Numbered from the stretch's first letter, positions 16,810-28,225 are shown. The stretch: DNA of 64,000 nucleotides from Bauldia sp. (GCA_028284325.1 JANQRX010000003.1:186001-250000), one strand, 5' to 3'. Notes: generated by a model from the letters alone, not told the origin. Numbers and translations: made by a program.

Positions 16810-17994
16810 TCAGGCGACCGCTCCGGCGAACCGGCGACCATCGGTGTCCGCCTCGGCCGGCTCGCCGATCGCGGCGTTGTCCGTCCGCTCGACAAAACCA
16901 CCGCCGAGAACCCGTGCCCCGGGGCCGTCGTCTTCGTAGAGAACACAGGCCTGGCCGGGCGCCACCCCGGCCTCGTCGTCGACAAGTTCGACCGATGCCT
17001 CCGCCGCCGAAACGGACAGGCGCGCCGGTGCCGGCGGCCGCGTCGACCGCACCCGGGCGAGCACGTCGCGGCCGTCGGCCGTCGCGGCCGGTTCGTCTCC
17101 GATCCAGTTGAAGTCGCGCAACCACAGGCGGTGGGTCGCCAGCGACGTGCGGGGGCCGACGACGACGCGATGCGTGGCCGGGTCCAGACGTACGACGTAC
17201 AGCGGGTCGCCGGTGGCAATGCCGAGACCGCGCCGCTGCCCGACGGTGAAATTGGCGATGCCGTCGTGACGGCCCAGCACGCGCCCGTCGAGATGCACGA
17301 TGTCGCCGGGCTCAGCGGCGTCAGGGCGCAACCGGCGGACGATGTCGGAATAGCGACCCTGCGGCACGAAGCAGATGTCCTGGCTGTCGTGCTTGTCGGC
17401 GACGGTCAGCCCAAGCCGCCGCGCGGCATTCCGCACCTCGGCCTTGGTCATGTCACCCAGTGGGAAGCGAAGGTAATCGAGCTGCGCCTGGGTCGTGGCG
17501 AACAGGAAATAGCTCTGATCGCGATCCGCATCGACGGGGCGATAGAGCGCCCGGTGGCCGCCACTGGGGCGACTTGCCACGTAGTGCCCCGTCGCCAGTG
17601 CCGCGGCGCCGAGATCACGCGCCGTCGCCAGGAGATCGGCGAACTTGACCGTCTGATTGCAGGCAATACACGGCACGGGTGTTTCGCCCGCCGCGTAGCT
17701 GTCGGCAAACCGGTCGATGACGGCTTCCCGAAAACGATCCTCGTAGTTCAGTACGTAGTGCGGAATCTGCAGCGTTTCCGCCACCGTGCGGGCGTCCTGG
17801 ACATCCTGTCCGGCGCAGCAGGCCCCCTTGCGGTGGGTTGCCACACCATGGTCGTAGAGCTGCAGGGTGACGCCGACGACATCGTAGCCGGCCTCGCTCA
17901 GGAGGCCCGCCACGACGGACGAATCGACGCCGCCCGACATGGCGACGACCACGCGCGTGTCTTCCCGACGTCCCGGTAGGTCCAGATCCAACAT
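16810..17994 (-). CDS. mnmA: tRNA-specific 2-thiouridylase
   Basis: MnmA adds sulfur to U34 of tRNA Lys, Glu and Gln. The ATP-pyrophosphatase loop is [18 protein letters not shown]. The first catalytic cysteine lies in [14 protein letters not shown] and the second in [30 protein letters not shown] and [12 protein letters not shown] are further family blocks, and the C-terminal beta-barrel is present. The start is taken at ATG 17994 ([12 protein letters not shown]), giving 394 residues, close to the family norm. In-frame codons upstream to 18129 have no resemblance to MnmA and are not included. It is transcribed away from sciP, leaving a 243-base divergent promoter region. Confidence 0.95.
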   Translation of the reverse strand: MLDLDLPGRREDTRVVVAMSGGVDSSVVAGLLSEAGYDVVGVTLQLYDHGVATHRKGACCAGQDVQDARTVAETLQIPHYVLNYEDRFREAVIDRFADSYAAGETPVPCIACNQTVKFADLLATARDLGAAALATGHYVASRPSGGHRALYRPVDADRDQSYFLFATTQAQLDYLRFPLGDMTKAEVRNAARRLGLTVADKHDSQDICFVPQGRYSDIVRRLRPDAAEPGDIVHLDGRVLGRHDGIANFTVGQRRGLGIATGDPLYVVRLDPATHRVVVGPRTSLATHRLWLRDFNWIGDEPAATADGRDVLARVRSTRPPAPARLSVSAAEASVELVDDEAGVAPGQACVLYEDDGPGARVLGGGFVERTDNAAIGEPAEADTDGRRFAGAVA

Positions 17995-18237
17995 TCTCAC
18001 CGATCGTACGGCGGCCTCACCTCGGGGCCCAGTGGCGTCCCGCGAGCTGACCGCTCCGATAGCATGAACGGGACTATAGGGGCACGTTCGCCGCCTGCAA
18101 GAGCGTCCCGCGCGGCCGGCCTTTGGCAAACCGCGGCCATTTATTACTCAAACCTTGTGGCCCGTTTAGCCAATTTTTAAAGCGACGACGATAGGGTGCA
18201 TCAAGTTTGAGTTGTAGTGGTTGCGTACGAGAGTGCA

Positions 18238-18513
18238 ATGGGCGGAGATGTTCGTTCCCGCGTGAAGTATGTCATTGGGCCCGACGGGAGCCCTCTGACC
18301 ATTGCGGATTTACCCCCGACAAGCACCAAACGCTGGGTCATCCGGCGCAAGGCGGAAGTGGTTGCCGCGGTGCGCGGCGGCCTTCTCAGCCTCGAAGAAG
18401 CCTGCGCCCGCTACACGCTGACGGTCGAGGAGTTCCTCTCCTGGCAGCAGTCGATCGACGAGCACGGTCTCGCCGGCTTGCGCACGACCCGTATCCAGCA
18501 ATACCGGCACTGA
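18238..18513 (+). CDS. sciP: SciP-type CtrA inhibitor (DUF1153)
   Basis: A 91-residue DUF1153 protein. In Caulobacter the orthologue SciP binds DNA and CtrA and restrains CtrA-dependent transcription early in the cell cycle. The sequence is almost wholly family-conserved: [39 protein letters not shown] (helix-turn-helix part), [12 protein letters not shown] and [17 protein letters not shown] 18238 is preferred, with GAGAG just upstream; GTG 18217 would add seven unconserved residues. CtrA itself is at 36379 in this window. The upstream 243 bases are AT-richer, with a run around 18170, but contain no TTAA-N7-TTAA pair. Confidence 0.93.
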   Translation: MGGDVRSRVKYVIGPDGSPLTIADLPPTSTKRWVIRRKAEVVAAVRGGLLSLEEACARYTLTVEEFLSWQQSIDEHGLAGLRTTRIQQYRH

Positions 18514-18568
18514 GACCACCCAAACCGTCGGCGTTGACAAATACGCACGCCCGGGTTGGCCTCCCGGC

Positions 18569-19054
18569 ATGAATGGCGGCGCAATCGATCTTACTGTCGA
18601 CGAGCTTGCGGCATTACTGCCCTCCCGCGCCCCTCTTCTCGGCCTCGACGTCGGCGACAAGACGATCGGCGTGGCCGTGTCCGATCCCGAATGGCGCATC
18701 GCGACACCGGTCGAGACCATCCGACGGACGAAGTTCACCAAGGATGCCGGCCGCCTGGTCGATCACGTCACCGCGCGCGATCCCGCCGCCCTGGTGATTG
18801 GCCTGCCGCTCAACATGAACGGCAGCGAGGGGCCGCGGGCTCAATCGGTCCGTTCCTTCCGCCGCAACCTGGCCCGGTTCACCGCGCTTCCGGTTCTGTT
18901 TTGGGACGAACGCCTGTCGACGGCGGCCGTCACCCGCACGCTTCTGGAAGCCGATGCCAGCCGCGCACGCCGTGCCGCGGTCGTCGACAAGATGGCAGCC
19001 GCCTTCATCCTCCAGGGCGTTCTCGACCGCCTGGCGACGGCGGGGGAAGGATAG
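18569..19054 (+). CDS. ruvX: RuvX/YqgF pre-16S rRNA nuclease
   Basis: A 161-residue RNase H-fold nuclease (YqgF, also called RuvX) needed for 16S rRNA 5' maturation and once proposed as a Holliday junction resolvase. Family blocks are [18 protein letters not shown] with the first acidic residue, [31 protein letters not shown] with the second, and [16 protein letters not shown] with the last Asp. All catalytic acids are present. It lies 55 bases after sciP on the same strand and its stop is two bases from the stop of the convergent AidB-like gene. Confidence 0.93.
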   Translation: MNGGAIDLTVDELAALLPSRAPLLGLDVGDKTIGVAVSDPEWRIATPVETIRRTKFTKDAGRLVDHVTARDPAALVIGLPLNMNGSEGPRAQSVRSFRRNLARFTALPVLFWDERLSTAAVTRTLLEADASRARRAAVVDKMAAAFILQGVLDRLATAGEG

Positions 19055-19056
19055 GG

Positions 19057-20697
19057 CTACGGCGGCGGATAGAGGTAGTTCAGGAACGCCTTGCTGTCGA
19101 AACGTGTGTCCAGCATCCCGTAGGTCGCCCGCCACGGCTTGGTAAGCCGGGTCTCGACGAACGCGTCGGACACCACGGACGGGAAGCGCTGCTTCAGGGC
19201 CGCCGCGGCCACCGTCATCGCCAGCTGCTCCACCAGGATGCGCGCCGAACCCTCGTCCGCCAGCGCGACCGCCGCGGCCGCCCGTAATACGTTGAGCGAG
19301 GATTGCGCCGCCGCACCCAGGGCCGACTCGACACCGCTGAGGACCGTTTCCAGCGGATCGGTGCTCCGGCGCAGGATCCGCATGACCTCGAGACACATGG
19401 CGTTGCCGGAACCGTGGCGAATACTCCCGACGGTGCTGTCGCGGAACAGCCGCGCCGACGCGCTGGCGTCCGAAAAGCCGTTACCGCCCACACATTCCAT
19501 GGCCTCGGCGGCAACGGCCTGATTGACCTTGGTGACCCAGTAGCGGCACACCGGCGTCATCAGGCGCGAGAACGCGGCCGCGTTCGGATCGTTGGTCGCG
19601 CGGTCGTAGGCCTCCGCCAGCCTGAACACGAGGGCCCCGGCTGCGGTCGCGTCGAGCGCCATGTCGGCGAGGACACGCGTCATCAGGGGCTGGTCCAGAA
19701 GCGGCAGGCCGTACACCCGGCGATGACGGACGTGGTGCACGGCCAGCGCGACCGCCGTGCGCATCGCGCCGGCGGCGATCGCTCCCTCATCGAAGTGGAT
19801 CAGCGCCATCGCGTCCGTCAGCGTTGCGGCGCCCTTTCCGCGCTCGCCGATCACCCAGGCGGTCGCGTCGCTCATCTCGGCTTCGGCAATCGCACTCGAC
19901 CGGTGTCCGATCACGTCCTTCAGGCGCACCAGTCGAATGGCGTTGCGCCGACCATCGTCGCGCACACGCGGAACCACGAACGCACTCAGCCCTTCAATCG
20001 TCTGCGCCAGCGCCAGGAAGGCATCGGCGGTCGGCGCCGCGAGAAACCATTTGTGCCCACTGACCAGCCAGCTCCCGTCGCTGGTCTCGCGCGCCTCGGC
20101 GGCATAACCGCTCTGATCGGTGCCGGCCTGTTTCTCCACCGTTGCAATCGACACCGTCGCACCGGCCTTCTCACCAATCCCCGTTTCCGACCGGTCATAC
20201 TGGCGCGTCAGGATCGGCCTCAGCCAACGCGAGGCCTGCCTGTCATCCTTGGCGAGCGCCGCCACCGCGGCATTGGTCGAAACGATGCCGCCGAGGTGGC
20301 CCTGATCCACCGCCGCCGCCATGTAGAGACGCGCCGCGCGCGCCGCCACGCGCACGCCCGATTCCTCGCCCGCCGCATCCCACAACGACGCGTGGAGCCC
20401 CTCGGCGATGCTTCGGCGCATCAGCGCGTGGTATGCGGGATGGAATTCGACCACGTCCACCCGTCGACCCACATCGTCATGGGTGGAGAGCGTCGGCGGA
20501 TGACGGTTCGCGAGCTGCCCGAGCTCGAAACTGTCCGCCGTCCCCCAGGCTCGGCCGAACGCGTCGAGCGTCGCCGCCACCGACGGCGGCACATGGTCGA
20601 GCATCGCCACTACGGACGGATCGCCGGCAAACAGGTTGATCCCCGTCAGAGGCGGTGACTGGTTCGTCACCTCGCGAACGTCGATGGCCGTGACCAA
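19057..20697 (-). CDS. AidB-like acyl-CoA dehydrogenase
   Basis: A 546-residue flavoprotein of the acyl-CoA dehydrogenase superfamily, AidB branch (induced by DNA alkylation in E. coli, where it binds FAD and DNA). The N-terminal [16 protein letters not shown] is the AidB hallmark. [37 protein letters not shown] and [20 protein letters not shown] are the expected FAD/substrate and catalytic-loop regions. Length matches AidB (about 540). The start is TTG at 20697 because GGAGGAG lies immediately upstream at ideal spacing and the conserved N-terminus begins there; an in-frame extension to 20781 looks spurious. It is divergent from pyrB and convergent with ruvX, interrupting an otherwise plus-strand housekeeping run. 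Confidence 0.88.
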   Translation of the reverse strand: MVTAIDVREVTNQSPPLTGINLFAGDPSVVAMLDHVPPSVAATLDAFGRAWGTADSFELGQLANRHPPTLSTHDDVGRRVDVVEFHPAYHALMRRSIAEGLHASLWDAAGEESGVRVAARAARLYMAAAVDQGHLGGIVSTNAAVAALAKDDRQASRWLRPILTRQYDRSETGIGEKAGATVSIATVEKQAGTDQSGYAAEARETSDGSWLVSGHKWFLAAPTADAFLALAQTIEGLSAFVVPRVRDDGRRNAIRLVRLKDVIGHRSSAIAEAEMSDATAWVIGERGKGAATLTDAMALIHFDEGAIAAGAMRTAVALAVHHVRHRRVYGLPLLDQPLMTRVLADMALDATAAGALVFRLAEAYDRATNDPNAAAFSRLMTPVCRYWVTKVNQAVAAEAMECVGGNGFSDASASARLFRDSTVGSIRHGSGNAMCLEVMRILRRSTDPLETVLSGVESALGAAAQSSLNVLRAAAAVALADEGSARILVEQLAMTVAAAALKQRFPSVVSDAFVETRLTKPWRATYGMLDTRFDSKAFLNYLYPPP

Positions 20698-20700
20698 ATC

Positions 20701-20707
20701 ACTCCTC
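20701..20707 (-). promoter_or_regulatory. Strong Shine-Dalgarno GGAGGAG for a TTG start
   Basis: On the minus strand GGAGGAG is followed by TGAT and then TTG. It is one of the best ribosome sites in the window and decides the unusual TTG start of the AidB-like gene at 20697. A near-perfect site paired with a weak start codon may set a low but defined translation rate. Confidence 0.7.
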
Positions 20708-20787
20708 CGGGCAGCCGATTCGCACCGGATCGCAAGGTACCACGTGGTCGGCAGCGCTTGATGCGGAGGCCGACTCCCCATATAGCG

Positions 20788-21745
<958 letters not shown>

Positions 21746-21753
<8 letters not shown>

Positions 21754-23095
21754 GCCGATGAACGGGCTCAGTGGCGGGTCGGACACACCGGCGCCTCTCA
21801 TCCTGCGCAACGCCCGGATCGTCGATCCGTCCTGTGGACGCGACGAGACCGGCGCCGTTGTCGTTGCCGACCGTCGTATCGTCGCCGTCGGACCGGACGC
21901 CGAGGCCGTCGCGAGAACGCCCGACGCCCAGGCGATCGACTGCGCCGGCGCGGTAGTCGCCCCCGGTCTGATCGACATGCGCGTGTTCGTCGGCGAGCCG
22001 GGCGCCGAGCACCGGGAGACCCTGGCGACAGCCGGCGACGCGGCGGTGGCCGGCGGCGTCACCACCATCGTGACCATGCCGGACACCGATCCCGTCATCG
22101 ACGACATCGCCCTGGTTGACTTTGTCACCCGCCGCGCCCGTGACGAAACGCGGGTGCGTGTCCTGCCGACAGCCGCGATCACCCGATCTCTTGAAGGGCG
22201 CGAATTGACCGAGATCGGGCTCATGCGCGAAGCCGGCGCCGTCGCGTTCACCGACGGACGCCGCACGATCACCGACGCCGGCCTGATGCGGCGGGCCCTC
22301 ACCTACTGTCGCGACTTCGATGCACTCCTGATGCACCACACCGCCGATCCGAATCTGGTCGGCGACGGCGTCATGAACGAGGGCGAGACCGCGACCCGGC
22401 TCGGCCTGCCGGGAATCCCGCGCGAAGCCGAGATCGTTGTGCTGGAGAGGGACATGCGGCTGGTCGCACTCACCGGCGGCCGCTATCACGCAGCGCAAAT
22501 CTCCTGCGCGGAGTCGCTCGACGTGATCCGCCGTGCCAAAGATCGCGGACTGCCCGTCACGTGTGGCGCGTCGATCAATCATCTGACCCTCAACGAGGGC
22601 GACATCGGTTCGTACCGGACGTTTCTCAAGATGTCGCCGCCACTCCGTAACGAAACCGATCGCCTGGCCATGGTCGCCGGCCTCGGCGACGGCACCGTCG
22701 ACGTTCTGGTGTCCAGCCATGATCCGCAGGACGTGGAAACGAAAAGGCACCCGTTCGCCGAGGCTGCTGATGGCGCTGTCGGCCTGGAAACCCTGCTGGC
22801 GGCCGGCCTTCGCCTCGTCCATGACGGCAGCGTCGATCTGCCAACGCTCCTGCGCGCCCTCACCTCCCGCCCCGCCGATATTCTCGGTCTCGATGTCGGC
22901 CGGCTGACGCCCGGCGCGCCCGCCGATCTGATCGTCTTCGACCCCGACGCGCCGTGGGTGTGCGCGGCCGAGACGCTCAAATCGCGGTCCAAGAACACGC
23001 CGTTCGAAGGCGCGCGTTTTCAGGGCGTGGTGCAGCACGTGGTGGTTGCCGGGGCGCGACTGGCAACCTACGCTGACGAGAGCGTAACCGCCTGA
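21746..23095 (+). CDS. Dihydroorotase-like protein, catalytic residues degenerate (PyrC')
   Basis: A 449-residue amidohydrolase-fold protein of the class I dihydroorotase family, in operon with pyrB. ATG 21746 overlaps the pyrB stop by eight bases; ATG 21758 is an alternative. The metal-binding His-x-His of the usual DxHxHLREPG motif is replaced: here it reads [13 protein letters not shown]. HICHxSTAES has become [11 protein letters not shown], and the catalytic TDHAPH has become SSHDPQD. The fold remains ([32 protein letters not shown]). This matches the inactive dihydroorotase homologues known to scaffold ATCase in some proteobacteria. An active dihydroorotase must then be encoded elsewhere in the genome. 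Confidence 0.88.
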
Positions 23096-23117
23096 CCGGC
23101 AAACCAATGGTTGTCAG

Positions 23118-23711
23118 ATGCCCGAAGGACTGAGCCTGCTGACAGCCGCGGTGATCGGTTACCTGTTCGGCAGTATACCGTTCGGCCTGCTGCTGACCCG
23201 CTTGGCCGGACATGGCGATATCCGGTCCATCGGTTCGGGCAACATCGGCGCCACCAACGTGTTGCGCACCGGCAGCCGCGGGCTGGCCGCTGCCACGCTC
23301 GCCGGTGACGCCGCCAAAGGCTGGCTTGCGGTGATTGTCGGTGGCCTGCTCGGTCCGATGCCGGCGCTCGTCGCCGGCGTCGCCAGCCTGGCCGGCCATG
23401 TCTTCCCGGTATGGCTGAGATTCCGGGGCGGCAAGGGCATCGCAACGTTCCTGGGTGTCATGCTCGGCCTCAACATATGGCTCGCCCTGACGTTTGCAGT
23501 GGCCTGGCTTGCCGTTGCGGCGGCGATCCGAATCTCGTCCGCGGCTGCGCTGGCGGCAACCGCCGCCGTCGTCATCGTCGGCTTCGTCGTCGAGCCACCG
23601 CTCGTCGCGGCCGTCATCGCCCTGATGGTCGCGCTTCTCTGGTGGCGTCACGCCGACAACATCCGCCGCCTCCTCGCCGGAACCGAAAGCCGCATCGGCG
23701 ACAAGACGTGA
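23118..23711 (+). CDS. plsY: Glycerol-3-phosphate acyltransferase
   Basis: PlsY transfers the acyl group of acyl-phosphate to glycerol-3-phosphate, the first step of phospholipid synthesis, at the inner membrane. The 197-residue protein has five or so hydrophobic helices and the three family motifs: IGYLFGSIPFGLLLTRL, GSGNIGATNVLRTG and HVFPVWLRFRGGKGIATFLG. The C-terminal WWRHADNIRRLLAGTE is also typical. Its TGA overlaps the dprA GTG start (GTGA), and it follows the dihydroorotase-like gene by 22 bases, so pyrB to dprA forms a single probable transcription unit. Confidence 0.96.
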   Translation: MPEGLSLLTAAVIGYLFGSIPFGLLLTRLAGHGDIRSIGSGNIGATNVLRTGSRGLAAATLAGDAAKGWLAVIVGGLLGPMPALVAGVASLAGHVFPVWLRFRGGKGIATFLGVMLGLNIWLALTFAVAWLAVAAAIRISSAAALAATAAVVIVGFVVEPPLVAAVIALMVALLWWRHADNIRRLLAGTESRIGDKT

Positions 23712-24814
23712 GCGCAGGCCGCATCGAGGGCCGCGAACTGCGCGACCGGCTCCGGCTCTGCCGCTCGGCCAACGTCGGCCCGGTCACCTACCGGGAACTC
23801 CTGTCCCGTTTCGGCGACGGCCAGAGCGCGATGGAAGCGGCCGTGACCCTCTCCTCACGCGGTGGGCGCCCGATTCGGCTCGCTTCCGAGGAGGCGATCC
23901 AAGGCGAAATGGAGGCCACCGAACAGCTCGGCGCGGTTCAGGTTGCCCTCGGTGACGAGCGCTACCCCGAGATGCTGGCCGCCATCGACGGCGCGCCTCC
24001 GGTCCTGAGCGTCCTCGGCGACGTCGACCGGCTTGGCGCTGCGTCCATTGCCATTGTCGGTTCGCGGAACGCGTCTGCCGCCGGTCGGCGTCTGGCGCAG
24101 GACCTCGCAGCCACGATTGGCGCCGCCGGGTATCCGATCGTGTCCGGCCTGGCCCGCGGCATCGATACCGCGGCGCACCAGGGCGGGCTCGCAACCGGCA
24201 CGGTGGCGGTGCTCGCCGGCGGCCTCGATCGCATCTATCCGGCGGAGAATCTCGGCCTCGCGGAGGACATCGTGAACAAAGGCGGAGCACTCGCCACCGA
24301 GATGCCCATCGGCCTGGCCGCGCGGGGCAAGGACTTCCCGCGCCGCAACCGCATCATCTCAGGCTTGTCGCTCGGTGTTGTCGTCGTGGAGGCGGCGCGC
24401 AGGTCCGGAAGCCTCTACACCGCCCGGCGCGCCGCCGAACAGGGGCGATCGGTCTTCGCTGTTCCAGGCTCCCCGCTCGATCCGCGCGCGGAGGGCACAA
24501 ATATGCTGATCCGCGAAGGCGCTACGCTCGCCGCCTCTGCCAGTGATGTCCTTGATGACGTCACACCGATGACCGCGCCTGCGCCGCATCCACCAGCTTC
24601 ACCGATCGTTTTCGAGGAGGCACAACCGGTTGAAACCACCGATGATGCGCGCGTGTGTTTGTTGGAGGCGCTGAGTCCGTCGCCCGTGTCGGTCGACGAC
24701 CTCATACGCCTCACCGGACTCAGCCATGGTGAGATTCAACTCGTGCTGCTCGAACTGTCGCTTGCGGGACGGATCGAGCGCCACGCCGGTCAGCGTGTTT
24801 CCCTCAGCTCCTAG
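23708..24814 (+). CDS. dprA: DNA-processing protein DprA
   Basis: DprA binds incoming single-stranded DNA and loads RecA during natural transformation. The 368-residue product has a SAM-like N-terminal part (SANVGPVTYRELLSRFGDG). The Rossmann core carries AIVGSRNASAAGRRLAQDLA, IVSGLARGIDTAAHQGGL, VAVLAGGLDRIYP and FPRRNRIISGLSLGVVVVEA. A C-terminal winged-helix domain follows (VSVDDLIRLTGLSHGEIQLV). The GTG at 23708 overlaps the plsY stop by four bases, giving coupling. No other competence genes are in the window. Confidence 0.95.
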   Translation: MSAGRIEGRELRDRLRLCRSANVGPVTYRELLSRFGDGQSAMEAAVTLSSRGGRPIRLASEEAIQGEMEATEQLGAVQVALGDERYPEMLAAIDGAPPVLSVLGDVDRLGAASIAIVGSRNASAAGRRLAQDLAATIGAAGYPIVSGLARGIDTAAHQGGLATGTVAVLAGGLDRIYPAENLGLAEDIVNKGGALATEMPIGLAARGKDFPRRNRIISGLSLGVVVVEAARRSGSLYTARRAAEQGRSVFAVPGSPLDPRAEGTNMLIREGATLAASASDVLDDVTPMTAPAPHPPASPIVFEEAQPVETTDDARVCLLEALSPSPVSVDDLIRLTGLSHGEIQLVLLELSLAGRIERHAGQRVSLSS

Positions 24815-25035
24815 GCGGTGGGGCCGCCCGACCCTTTCCGGCCTGAGCGACGACTACGGGATCGTCCGGCCTTCGCGGCCTCTTCCGCGGCCGCGTCGGC
24901 GGCCATTGACAAAAGAAAGGAAATGAACTGCATGTCCGATCTTGCTGCCAGGACGCGCAACTCGCGTGTGAGCCCGGCGATGTAGTGTGCAGTCTGGTTC
25001 CGCTCCGCGTGGTTACCGGGATCGACATGCTTCAT
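24811..25035 (-). CDS. Small alphaproteobacterial conserved hypothetical protein
   Basis: A 74-residue protein starting KHVDPGNHAERNQTAHYIAG. It continues with an amphipathic helical core (LTRELRVLAARSDMQFISFLLSMAADAA) and a basic, Ser/Arg/Gly-rich tail. Short proteins of this shape (helical TxELxxLA...DxxxYLLxMA) occur in many alphaproteobacteria, so I believe it is real, but no function is known to me. GGAG six bases before the ATG supports the start at 25035; in-frame ATGs at 25071 and 25095 are less well supported. It converges on dprA, overlapping its stop by four bases. The 310 bases between it and topA hold only a doubtful 69-codon frame. Confidence 0.55.
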   Translation of the reverse strand: MKHVDPGNHAERNQTAHYIAGLTRELRVLAARSDMQFISFLLSMAADAAAEEAAKAGRSRSRRSGRKGSGGPTA

Positions 25036-25345
25036 GGCTGACTCCGCCGCACCAGAAGGCTGCGATCCCATATCGACTCGCCGCATCCGATACACTACCT
25101 ATGATAGATGATCGACTGAACCTTAACCAGTGCGTGTAGGTCGATCAAGACATCCTTGGCGACACCGGTGGTTGAAACTCGTCGTGGCGATGGCCATTTG
25201 GCGGCTGCTCGAGGCGCGTAGATTGACAGGCCGGTTCGATTTCAAGATTGTCCCGCGCCTGACGCTGGCCGTCATCAACCGCCTGACGCGCCGAAAAATC
25301 CCGTTCGCTGAACCTGTCGTTCGGCGCGTGTCGCCCTGATGGACC

Positions 25346-27988
25346 ATGAATCTCGTAATCGTCGAATCTCCGGCCAAGGCCAAGACAATCAACAAATACC
25401 TCGGCAAGGACTACCAAGTCCTCGCCTCCTACGGTCATGTGCGTGATCTTCCCTCCAAGGACGGGTCGGTCGACCCTGAGCACGACTTCGAGATGCGTTG
25501 GGAGGTCGATTCGAAGGCGCAGAAGCGTCTCACCGACATCGTCAGGGCGGCCAAGGAGGCGGACAGCCTCATCCTCGCAACCGACCCCGACCGCGAAGGC
25601 GAGGCGATCTCATGGCACGTGCTTGAAGTCCTGAAGGCGCGCAAAGCGTTGAAGGACAAGCCGGTCCGGCGGGTGGTCTTCAACGCCATCACCCGTGACG
25701 CCGTCCTGTCGGCCATGGCCGAGCCCCGCGACATCGACGCATCGCTGGTCGACGCCTATCTCGCCCGCCGGGCTCTGGATTATCTTGTCGGTTTCACCCT
25801 GTCGCCGGTTCTCTGGCGCAAACTGCCCGGTGCCCGCTCCGCCGGCCGCGTTCAGTCCGTCGCGCTCCGTCTGGTCACCGACCGCGAACTGGATATCGAG
25901 ACCTTCGTCCCTCGGGAATACTGGTCGCTGGCCGTCACGCTGGAGCCGCCGGGCGGCGGACGCTTCGTGGCACGTGTCAACGGTTTCGAAGGCAACAAGC
26001 TCGGCCGGCTTGATATCCCCGACGAGGCGACGGCGCGGCGCATCGAGAGCGTGCTCGCCGCCGGCGCCTACAGCGTGACCGCCACCGAGGCGAAGCCGGT
26101 CAGGCGCAACCCGGCGCCACCGTTCACGACCTCGACCCTCCAGCAGGAAGCCTCGCGCAAGCTGGGCTTCGCGGCCGGCCACACCATGCGCCTCGCCCAG
26201 CGTCTCTATGAAGGCATCGAGTTGGATGGCGAGACGGTCGGGCTCATCACCTACATGAGGACGGACGGCGTGCAGCTTGCGCCCGAGGCCGTCACCGCCA
26301 TGCGCCGCGAGATCGGCAACCGGTTCGGTGATCGTTACGTGCCCGACAAGCCGCGCGCCTATCGATCGCGCGCGCGTAACGCACAGGAGGCGCACGAGGC
26401 GATCCGACCGACTGATGCGGCCCGCGCGCCGACCGACGTCAAGCGCATCCTCGAGCCCGATCAGGCGAAACTCTACGATCTCATCTGGAAACGCGCGATC
26501 GCGAGCCAGATGGCGGCGGCCGAACTGGAACGCACGACCGTCGACATCGCCTGCGGCGCCGCCGCTCTGCGCGCGACCGGCCAAGTGGTTCGCTTCGACG
26601 GGTTCCTGTCGGTCTACCAGGAGGGCCGCGACGAGCGACCGGAGAACGGCGCCGACGCCGAATCCGACGACGATCGCCGCCTCCCGCCCATGGCGCCCGG
26701 CGACGTGCTCTCCCGCCACGGAATCGAGACGACGCAGCATTTCACCGAGCCGCCGCCCCGCTACACGGAGGCGACCCTCATCAAGAAGATGGAGGAGCTC
26801 GGTATCGGCCGCCCGTCGACCTACACGGCCACTCTGTCTGTTCTGCGCGATCGCGACTACGTCCGCCTAGAGAAGCGCGCGCTGGTGCCGGAGGACAAGG
26901 GACGGCTCGTCACGGCGTTCCTGCAGAGCTTCTTCGCCCGCTACGTCGAGTACGATTTTACCGCCGCGCTGGAGGAGCAGCTCGATCGGATTTCGGCGGG
27001 CGAGCTGTCGTGGAAGGATGTCCTGCGCGACTTCTGGCGTCAGTTCTACGCCGCCGTCGAAGACACGCGCGATCTGCGGGTCTCGGAAGTCCTGGAGGCA
27101 CTGAACGAACTCCTGGGTCCGCACATCTTCCCCGCCAAGGAGGATGGCAGCGATCCGCGCAAATGCCCCTCCTGCGGCAACGGCAGGCTGTCGTTGAAGG
27201 TCGGCAAGTACGGTGCGTTTATCGGCTGCTCCAACCACCCGGACTGCAAATACACCCGCCAGATCAAGGTGCCCGAAGGTGACGACGCGGACGAGGCGGC
27301 GCTCGCGAACGGCGGCAAGCTGCTCGGCCAGGACCCCGACACCGGCCTTAACGTGTCGCTCCGTACGGGCCGGTTCGGTCCCTACGTTCAGCTTGGCGAC
27401 GTACCCGAGGAAGGCGGCGACAAGCCCAAGCGCGCGAGTATCCCGAAGGGATGGTCGTCCACCGACCTTGCTCTTGAGCAGGCCCTTGCACTCCTGTCGC
27501 TGCCGAGAACGGTCGGCGCCCACCCCGAGACCGGTGGGGAGATCGTCGCCGGCATCGGCCGTTACGGGCCATTCGTCCGCCACGACCGCACCTACGCCAA
27601 TCTCGATTCCGTCGAGGAGGTCTTCTCCGTCGGCCTGAACCGCGCCGTAACCTTGATCGCCGAGAAGGCCGCCGGTGGCGGACGGCGGCAGCGAAGCGCC
27701 TCGATCCTCAAGGAACTCGGCGAGCATCCCGACGGTGGCGCGGTGACGGTCCGCGACGGGCGCTACGGCCCCTACGTCAACCACAAGCGCGTCAACGCGA
27801 CCTTGCCCAAGAGCGTCGATCCACAGGCGGTCACGCTTGAGGAGGCACTCGAGCTGATTGCCGCCAAGGCCGGCAAGAAAGCGGCGAAAAAGAAGACGGC
27901 AAAAAAAGCGACGAAGAAGACGACACGCGCGAAGTCTTCGGCACGCTCGACCGCGAAGGGCGGCGGCCGGGCCGCCGATTCCGCCTAG
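25346..27988 (+). CDS. topA: DNA topoisomerase I
   Basis: TopA relaxes negative supercoils through a transient 5'-phosphotyrosine. The 880-residue product has the TOPRIM domain (NLVIVESPAKAKTINKYLGK, and LATDPDREGEAISWH for metal). The catalytic tyrosine is Tyr303 in GLITYMRTDG. EATLIKKMEELGIGRPSTY is the domain-closing block. One complete four-Cys zinc module follows (CPSCGNGRLSLKVG...CSNHPDC), then several topo C-terminal repeats of the form GRYGPYV. The last roughly 45 residues are a Lys/Ala/Thr-rich basic tail (KKAAKKKTAKKATKKTTRAK), as in other high-GC alphaproteobacteria, and probably bind DNA. Confidence 0.97.
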   Translation: MNLVIVESPAKAKTINKYLGKDYQVLASYGHVRDLPSKDGSVDPEHDFEMRWEVDSKAQKRLTDIVRAAKEADSLILATDPDREGEAISWHVLEVLKARKALKDKPVRRVVFNAITRDAVLSAMAEPRDIDASLVDAYLARRALDYLVGFTLSPVLWRKLPGARSAGRVQSVALRLVTDRELDIETFVPREYWSLAVTLEPPGGGRFVARVNGFEGNKLGRLDIPDEATARRIESVLAAGAYSVTATEAKPVRRNPAPPFTTSTLQQEASRKLGFAAGHTMRLAQRLYEGIELDGETVGLITYMRTDGVQLAPEAVTAMRREIGNRFGDRYVPDKPRAYRSRARNAQEAHEAIRPTDAARAPTDVKRILEPDQAKLYDLIWKRAIASQMAAAELERTTVDIACGAAALRATGQVVRFDGFLSVYQEGRDERPENGADAESDDDRRLPPMAPGDVLSRHGIETTQHFTEPPPRYTEATLIKKMEELGIGRPSTYTATLSVLRDRDYVRLEKRALVPEDKGRLVTAFLQSFFARYVEYDFTAALEEQLDRISAGELSWKDVLRDFWRQFYAAVEDTRDLRVSEVLEALNELLGPHIFPAKEDGSDPRKCPSCGNGRLSLKVGKYGAFIGCSNHPDCKYTRQIKVPEGDDADEAALANGGKLLGQDPDTGLNVSLRTGRFGPYVQLGDVPEEGGDKPKRASIPKGWSSTDLALEQALALLSLPRTVGAHPETGGEIVAGIGRYGPFVRHDRTYANLDSVEEVFSVGLNRAVTLIAEKAAGGGRRQRSASILKELGEHPDGGAVTVRDGRYGPYVNHKRVNATLPKSVDPQAVTLEEALELIAAKAGKKAAKKKTAKKATKKTTRAKSSARSTAKGGGRAADSA

Positions 27989-28205
27989 GTCGTGGCCTTG
28001 TAGCTCCGCCGCCGAGTCTTGCGGAGGCACGGGCCACCGCGGCGAGGCCGAAGCCCTGGCGCTGTTCGTGAAGTTCCGGCTCACGACCGCACCGCGATTT
28101 TCCAACATCACGCGAGACGCCGCTCAAGCTACAGGGCGCGAACGTCACCACCTATCCGCCCCTCCGGACTGCAGGAAGAGGCTTTACAAAACGGTTGCTA
28201 CGCAT

Positions 28206-28225
28206 TACCTAACGATCGTTAGGTA
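28206..28225. promoter_or_regulatory. Perfect 20-base TetR-type operator
   Basis: TACCTAACGATCGTTAGGTA is an exact palindrome 27 bases upstream of the SRPBCC gene start. Its length, perfect symmetry and position before an operon that ends in a TetR-family repressor gene make it the probable autoregulatory operator. The flanking 264-base gap after topA shows no other feature. Confidence 0.85.

Noticed and set aside
16501-17979. A 492-codon plus-strand frame antisense to the kinase-like gene and mnmA
   Set aside because: Shadow of two well-recognised minus-strand genes; no domain of its own.
19303-20658. A 451-codon plus-strand frame antisense to the AidB-like gene
   Set aside because: Shadow frame; the minus strand carries clear acyl-CoA dehydrogenase motifs.
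25130-25339. A 69-codon basic open frame just before topA
   Set aside because: Weak start context and no family resemblance; the Arg/Leu-rich reading is typical of chance frames in GC-rich DNA.
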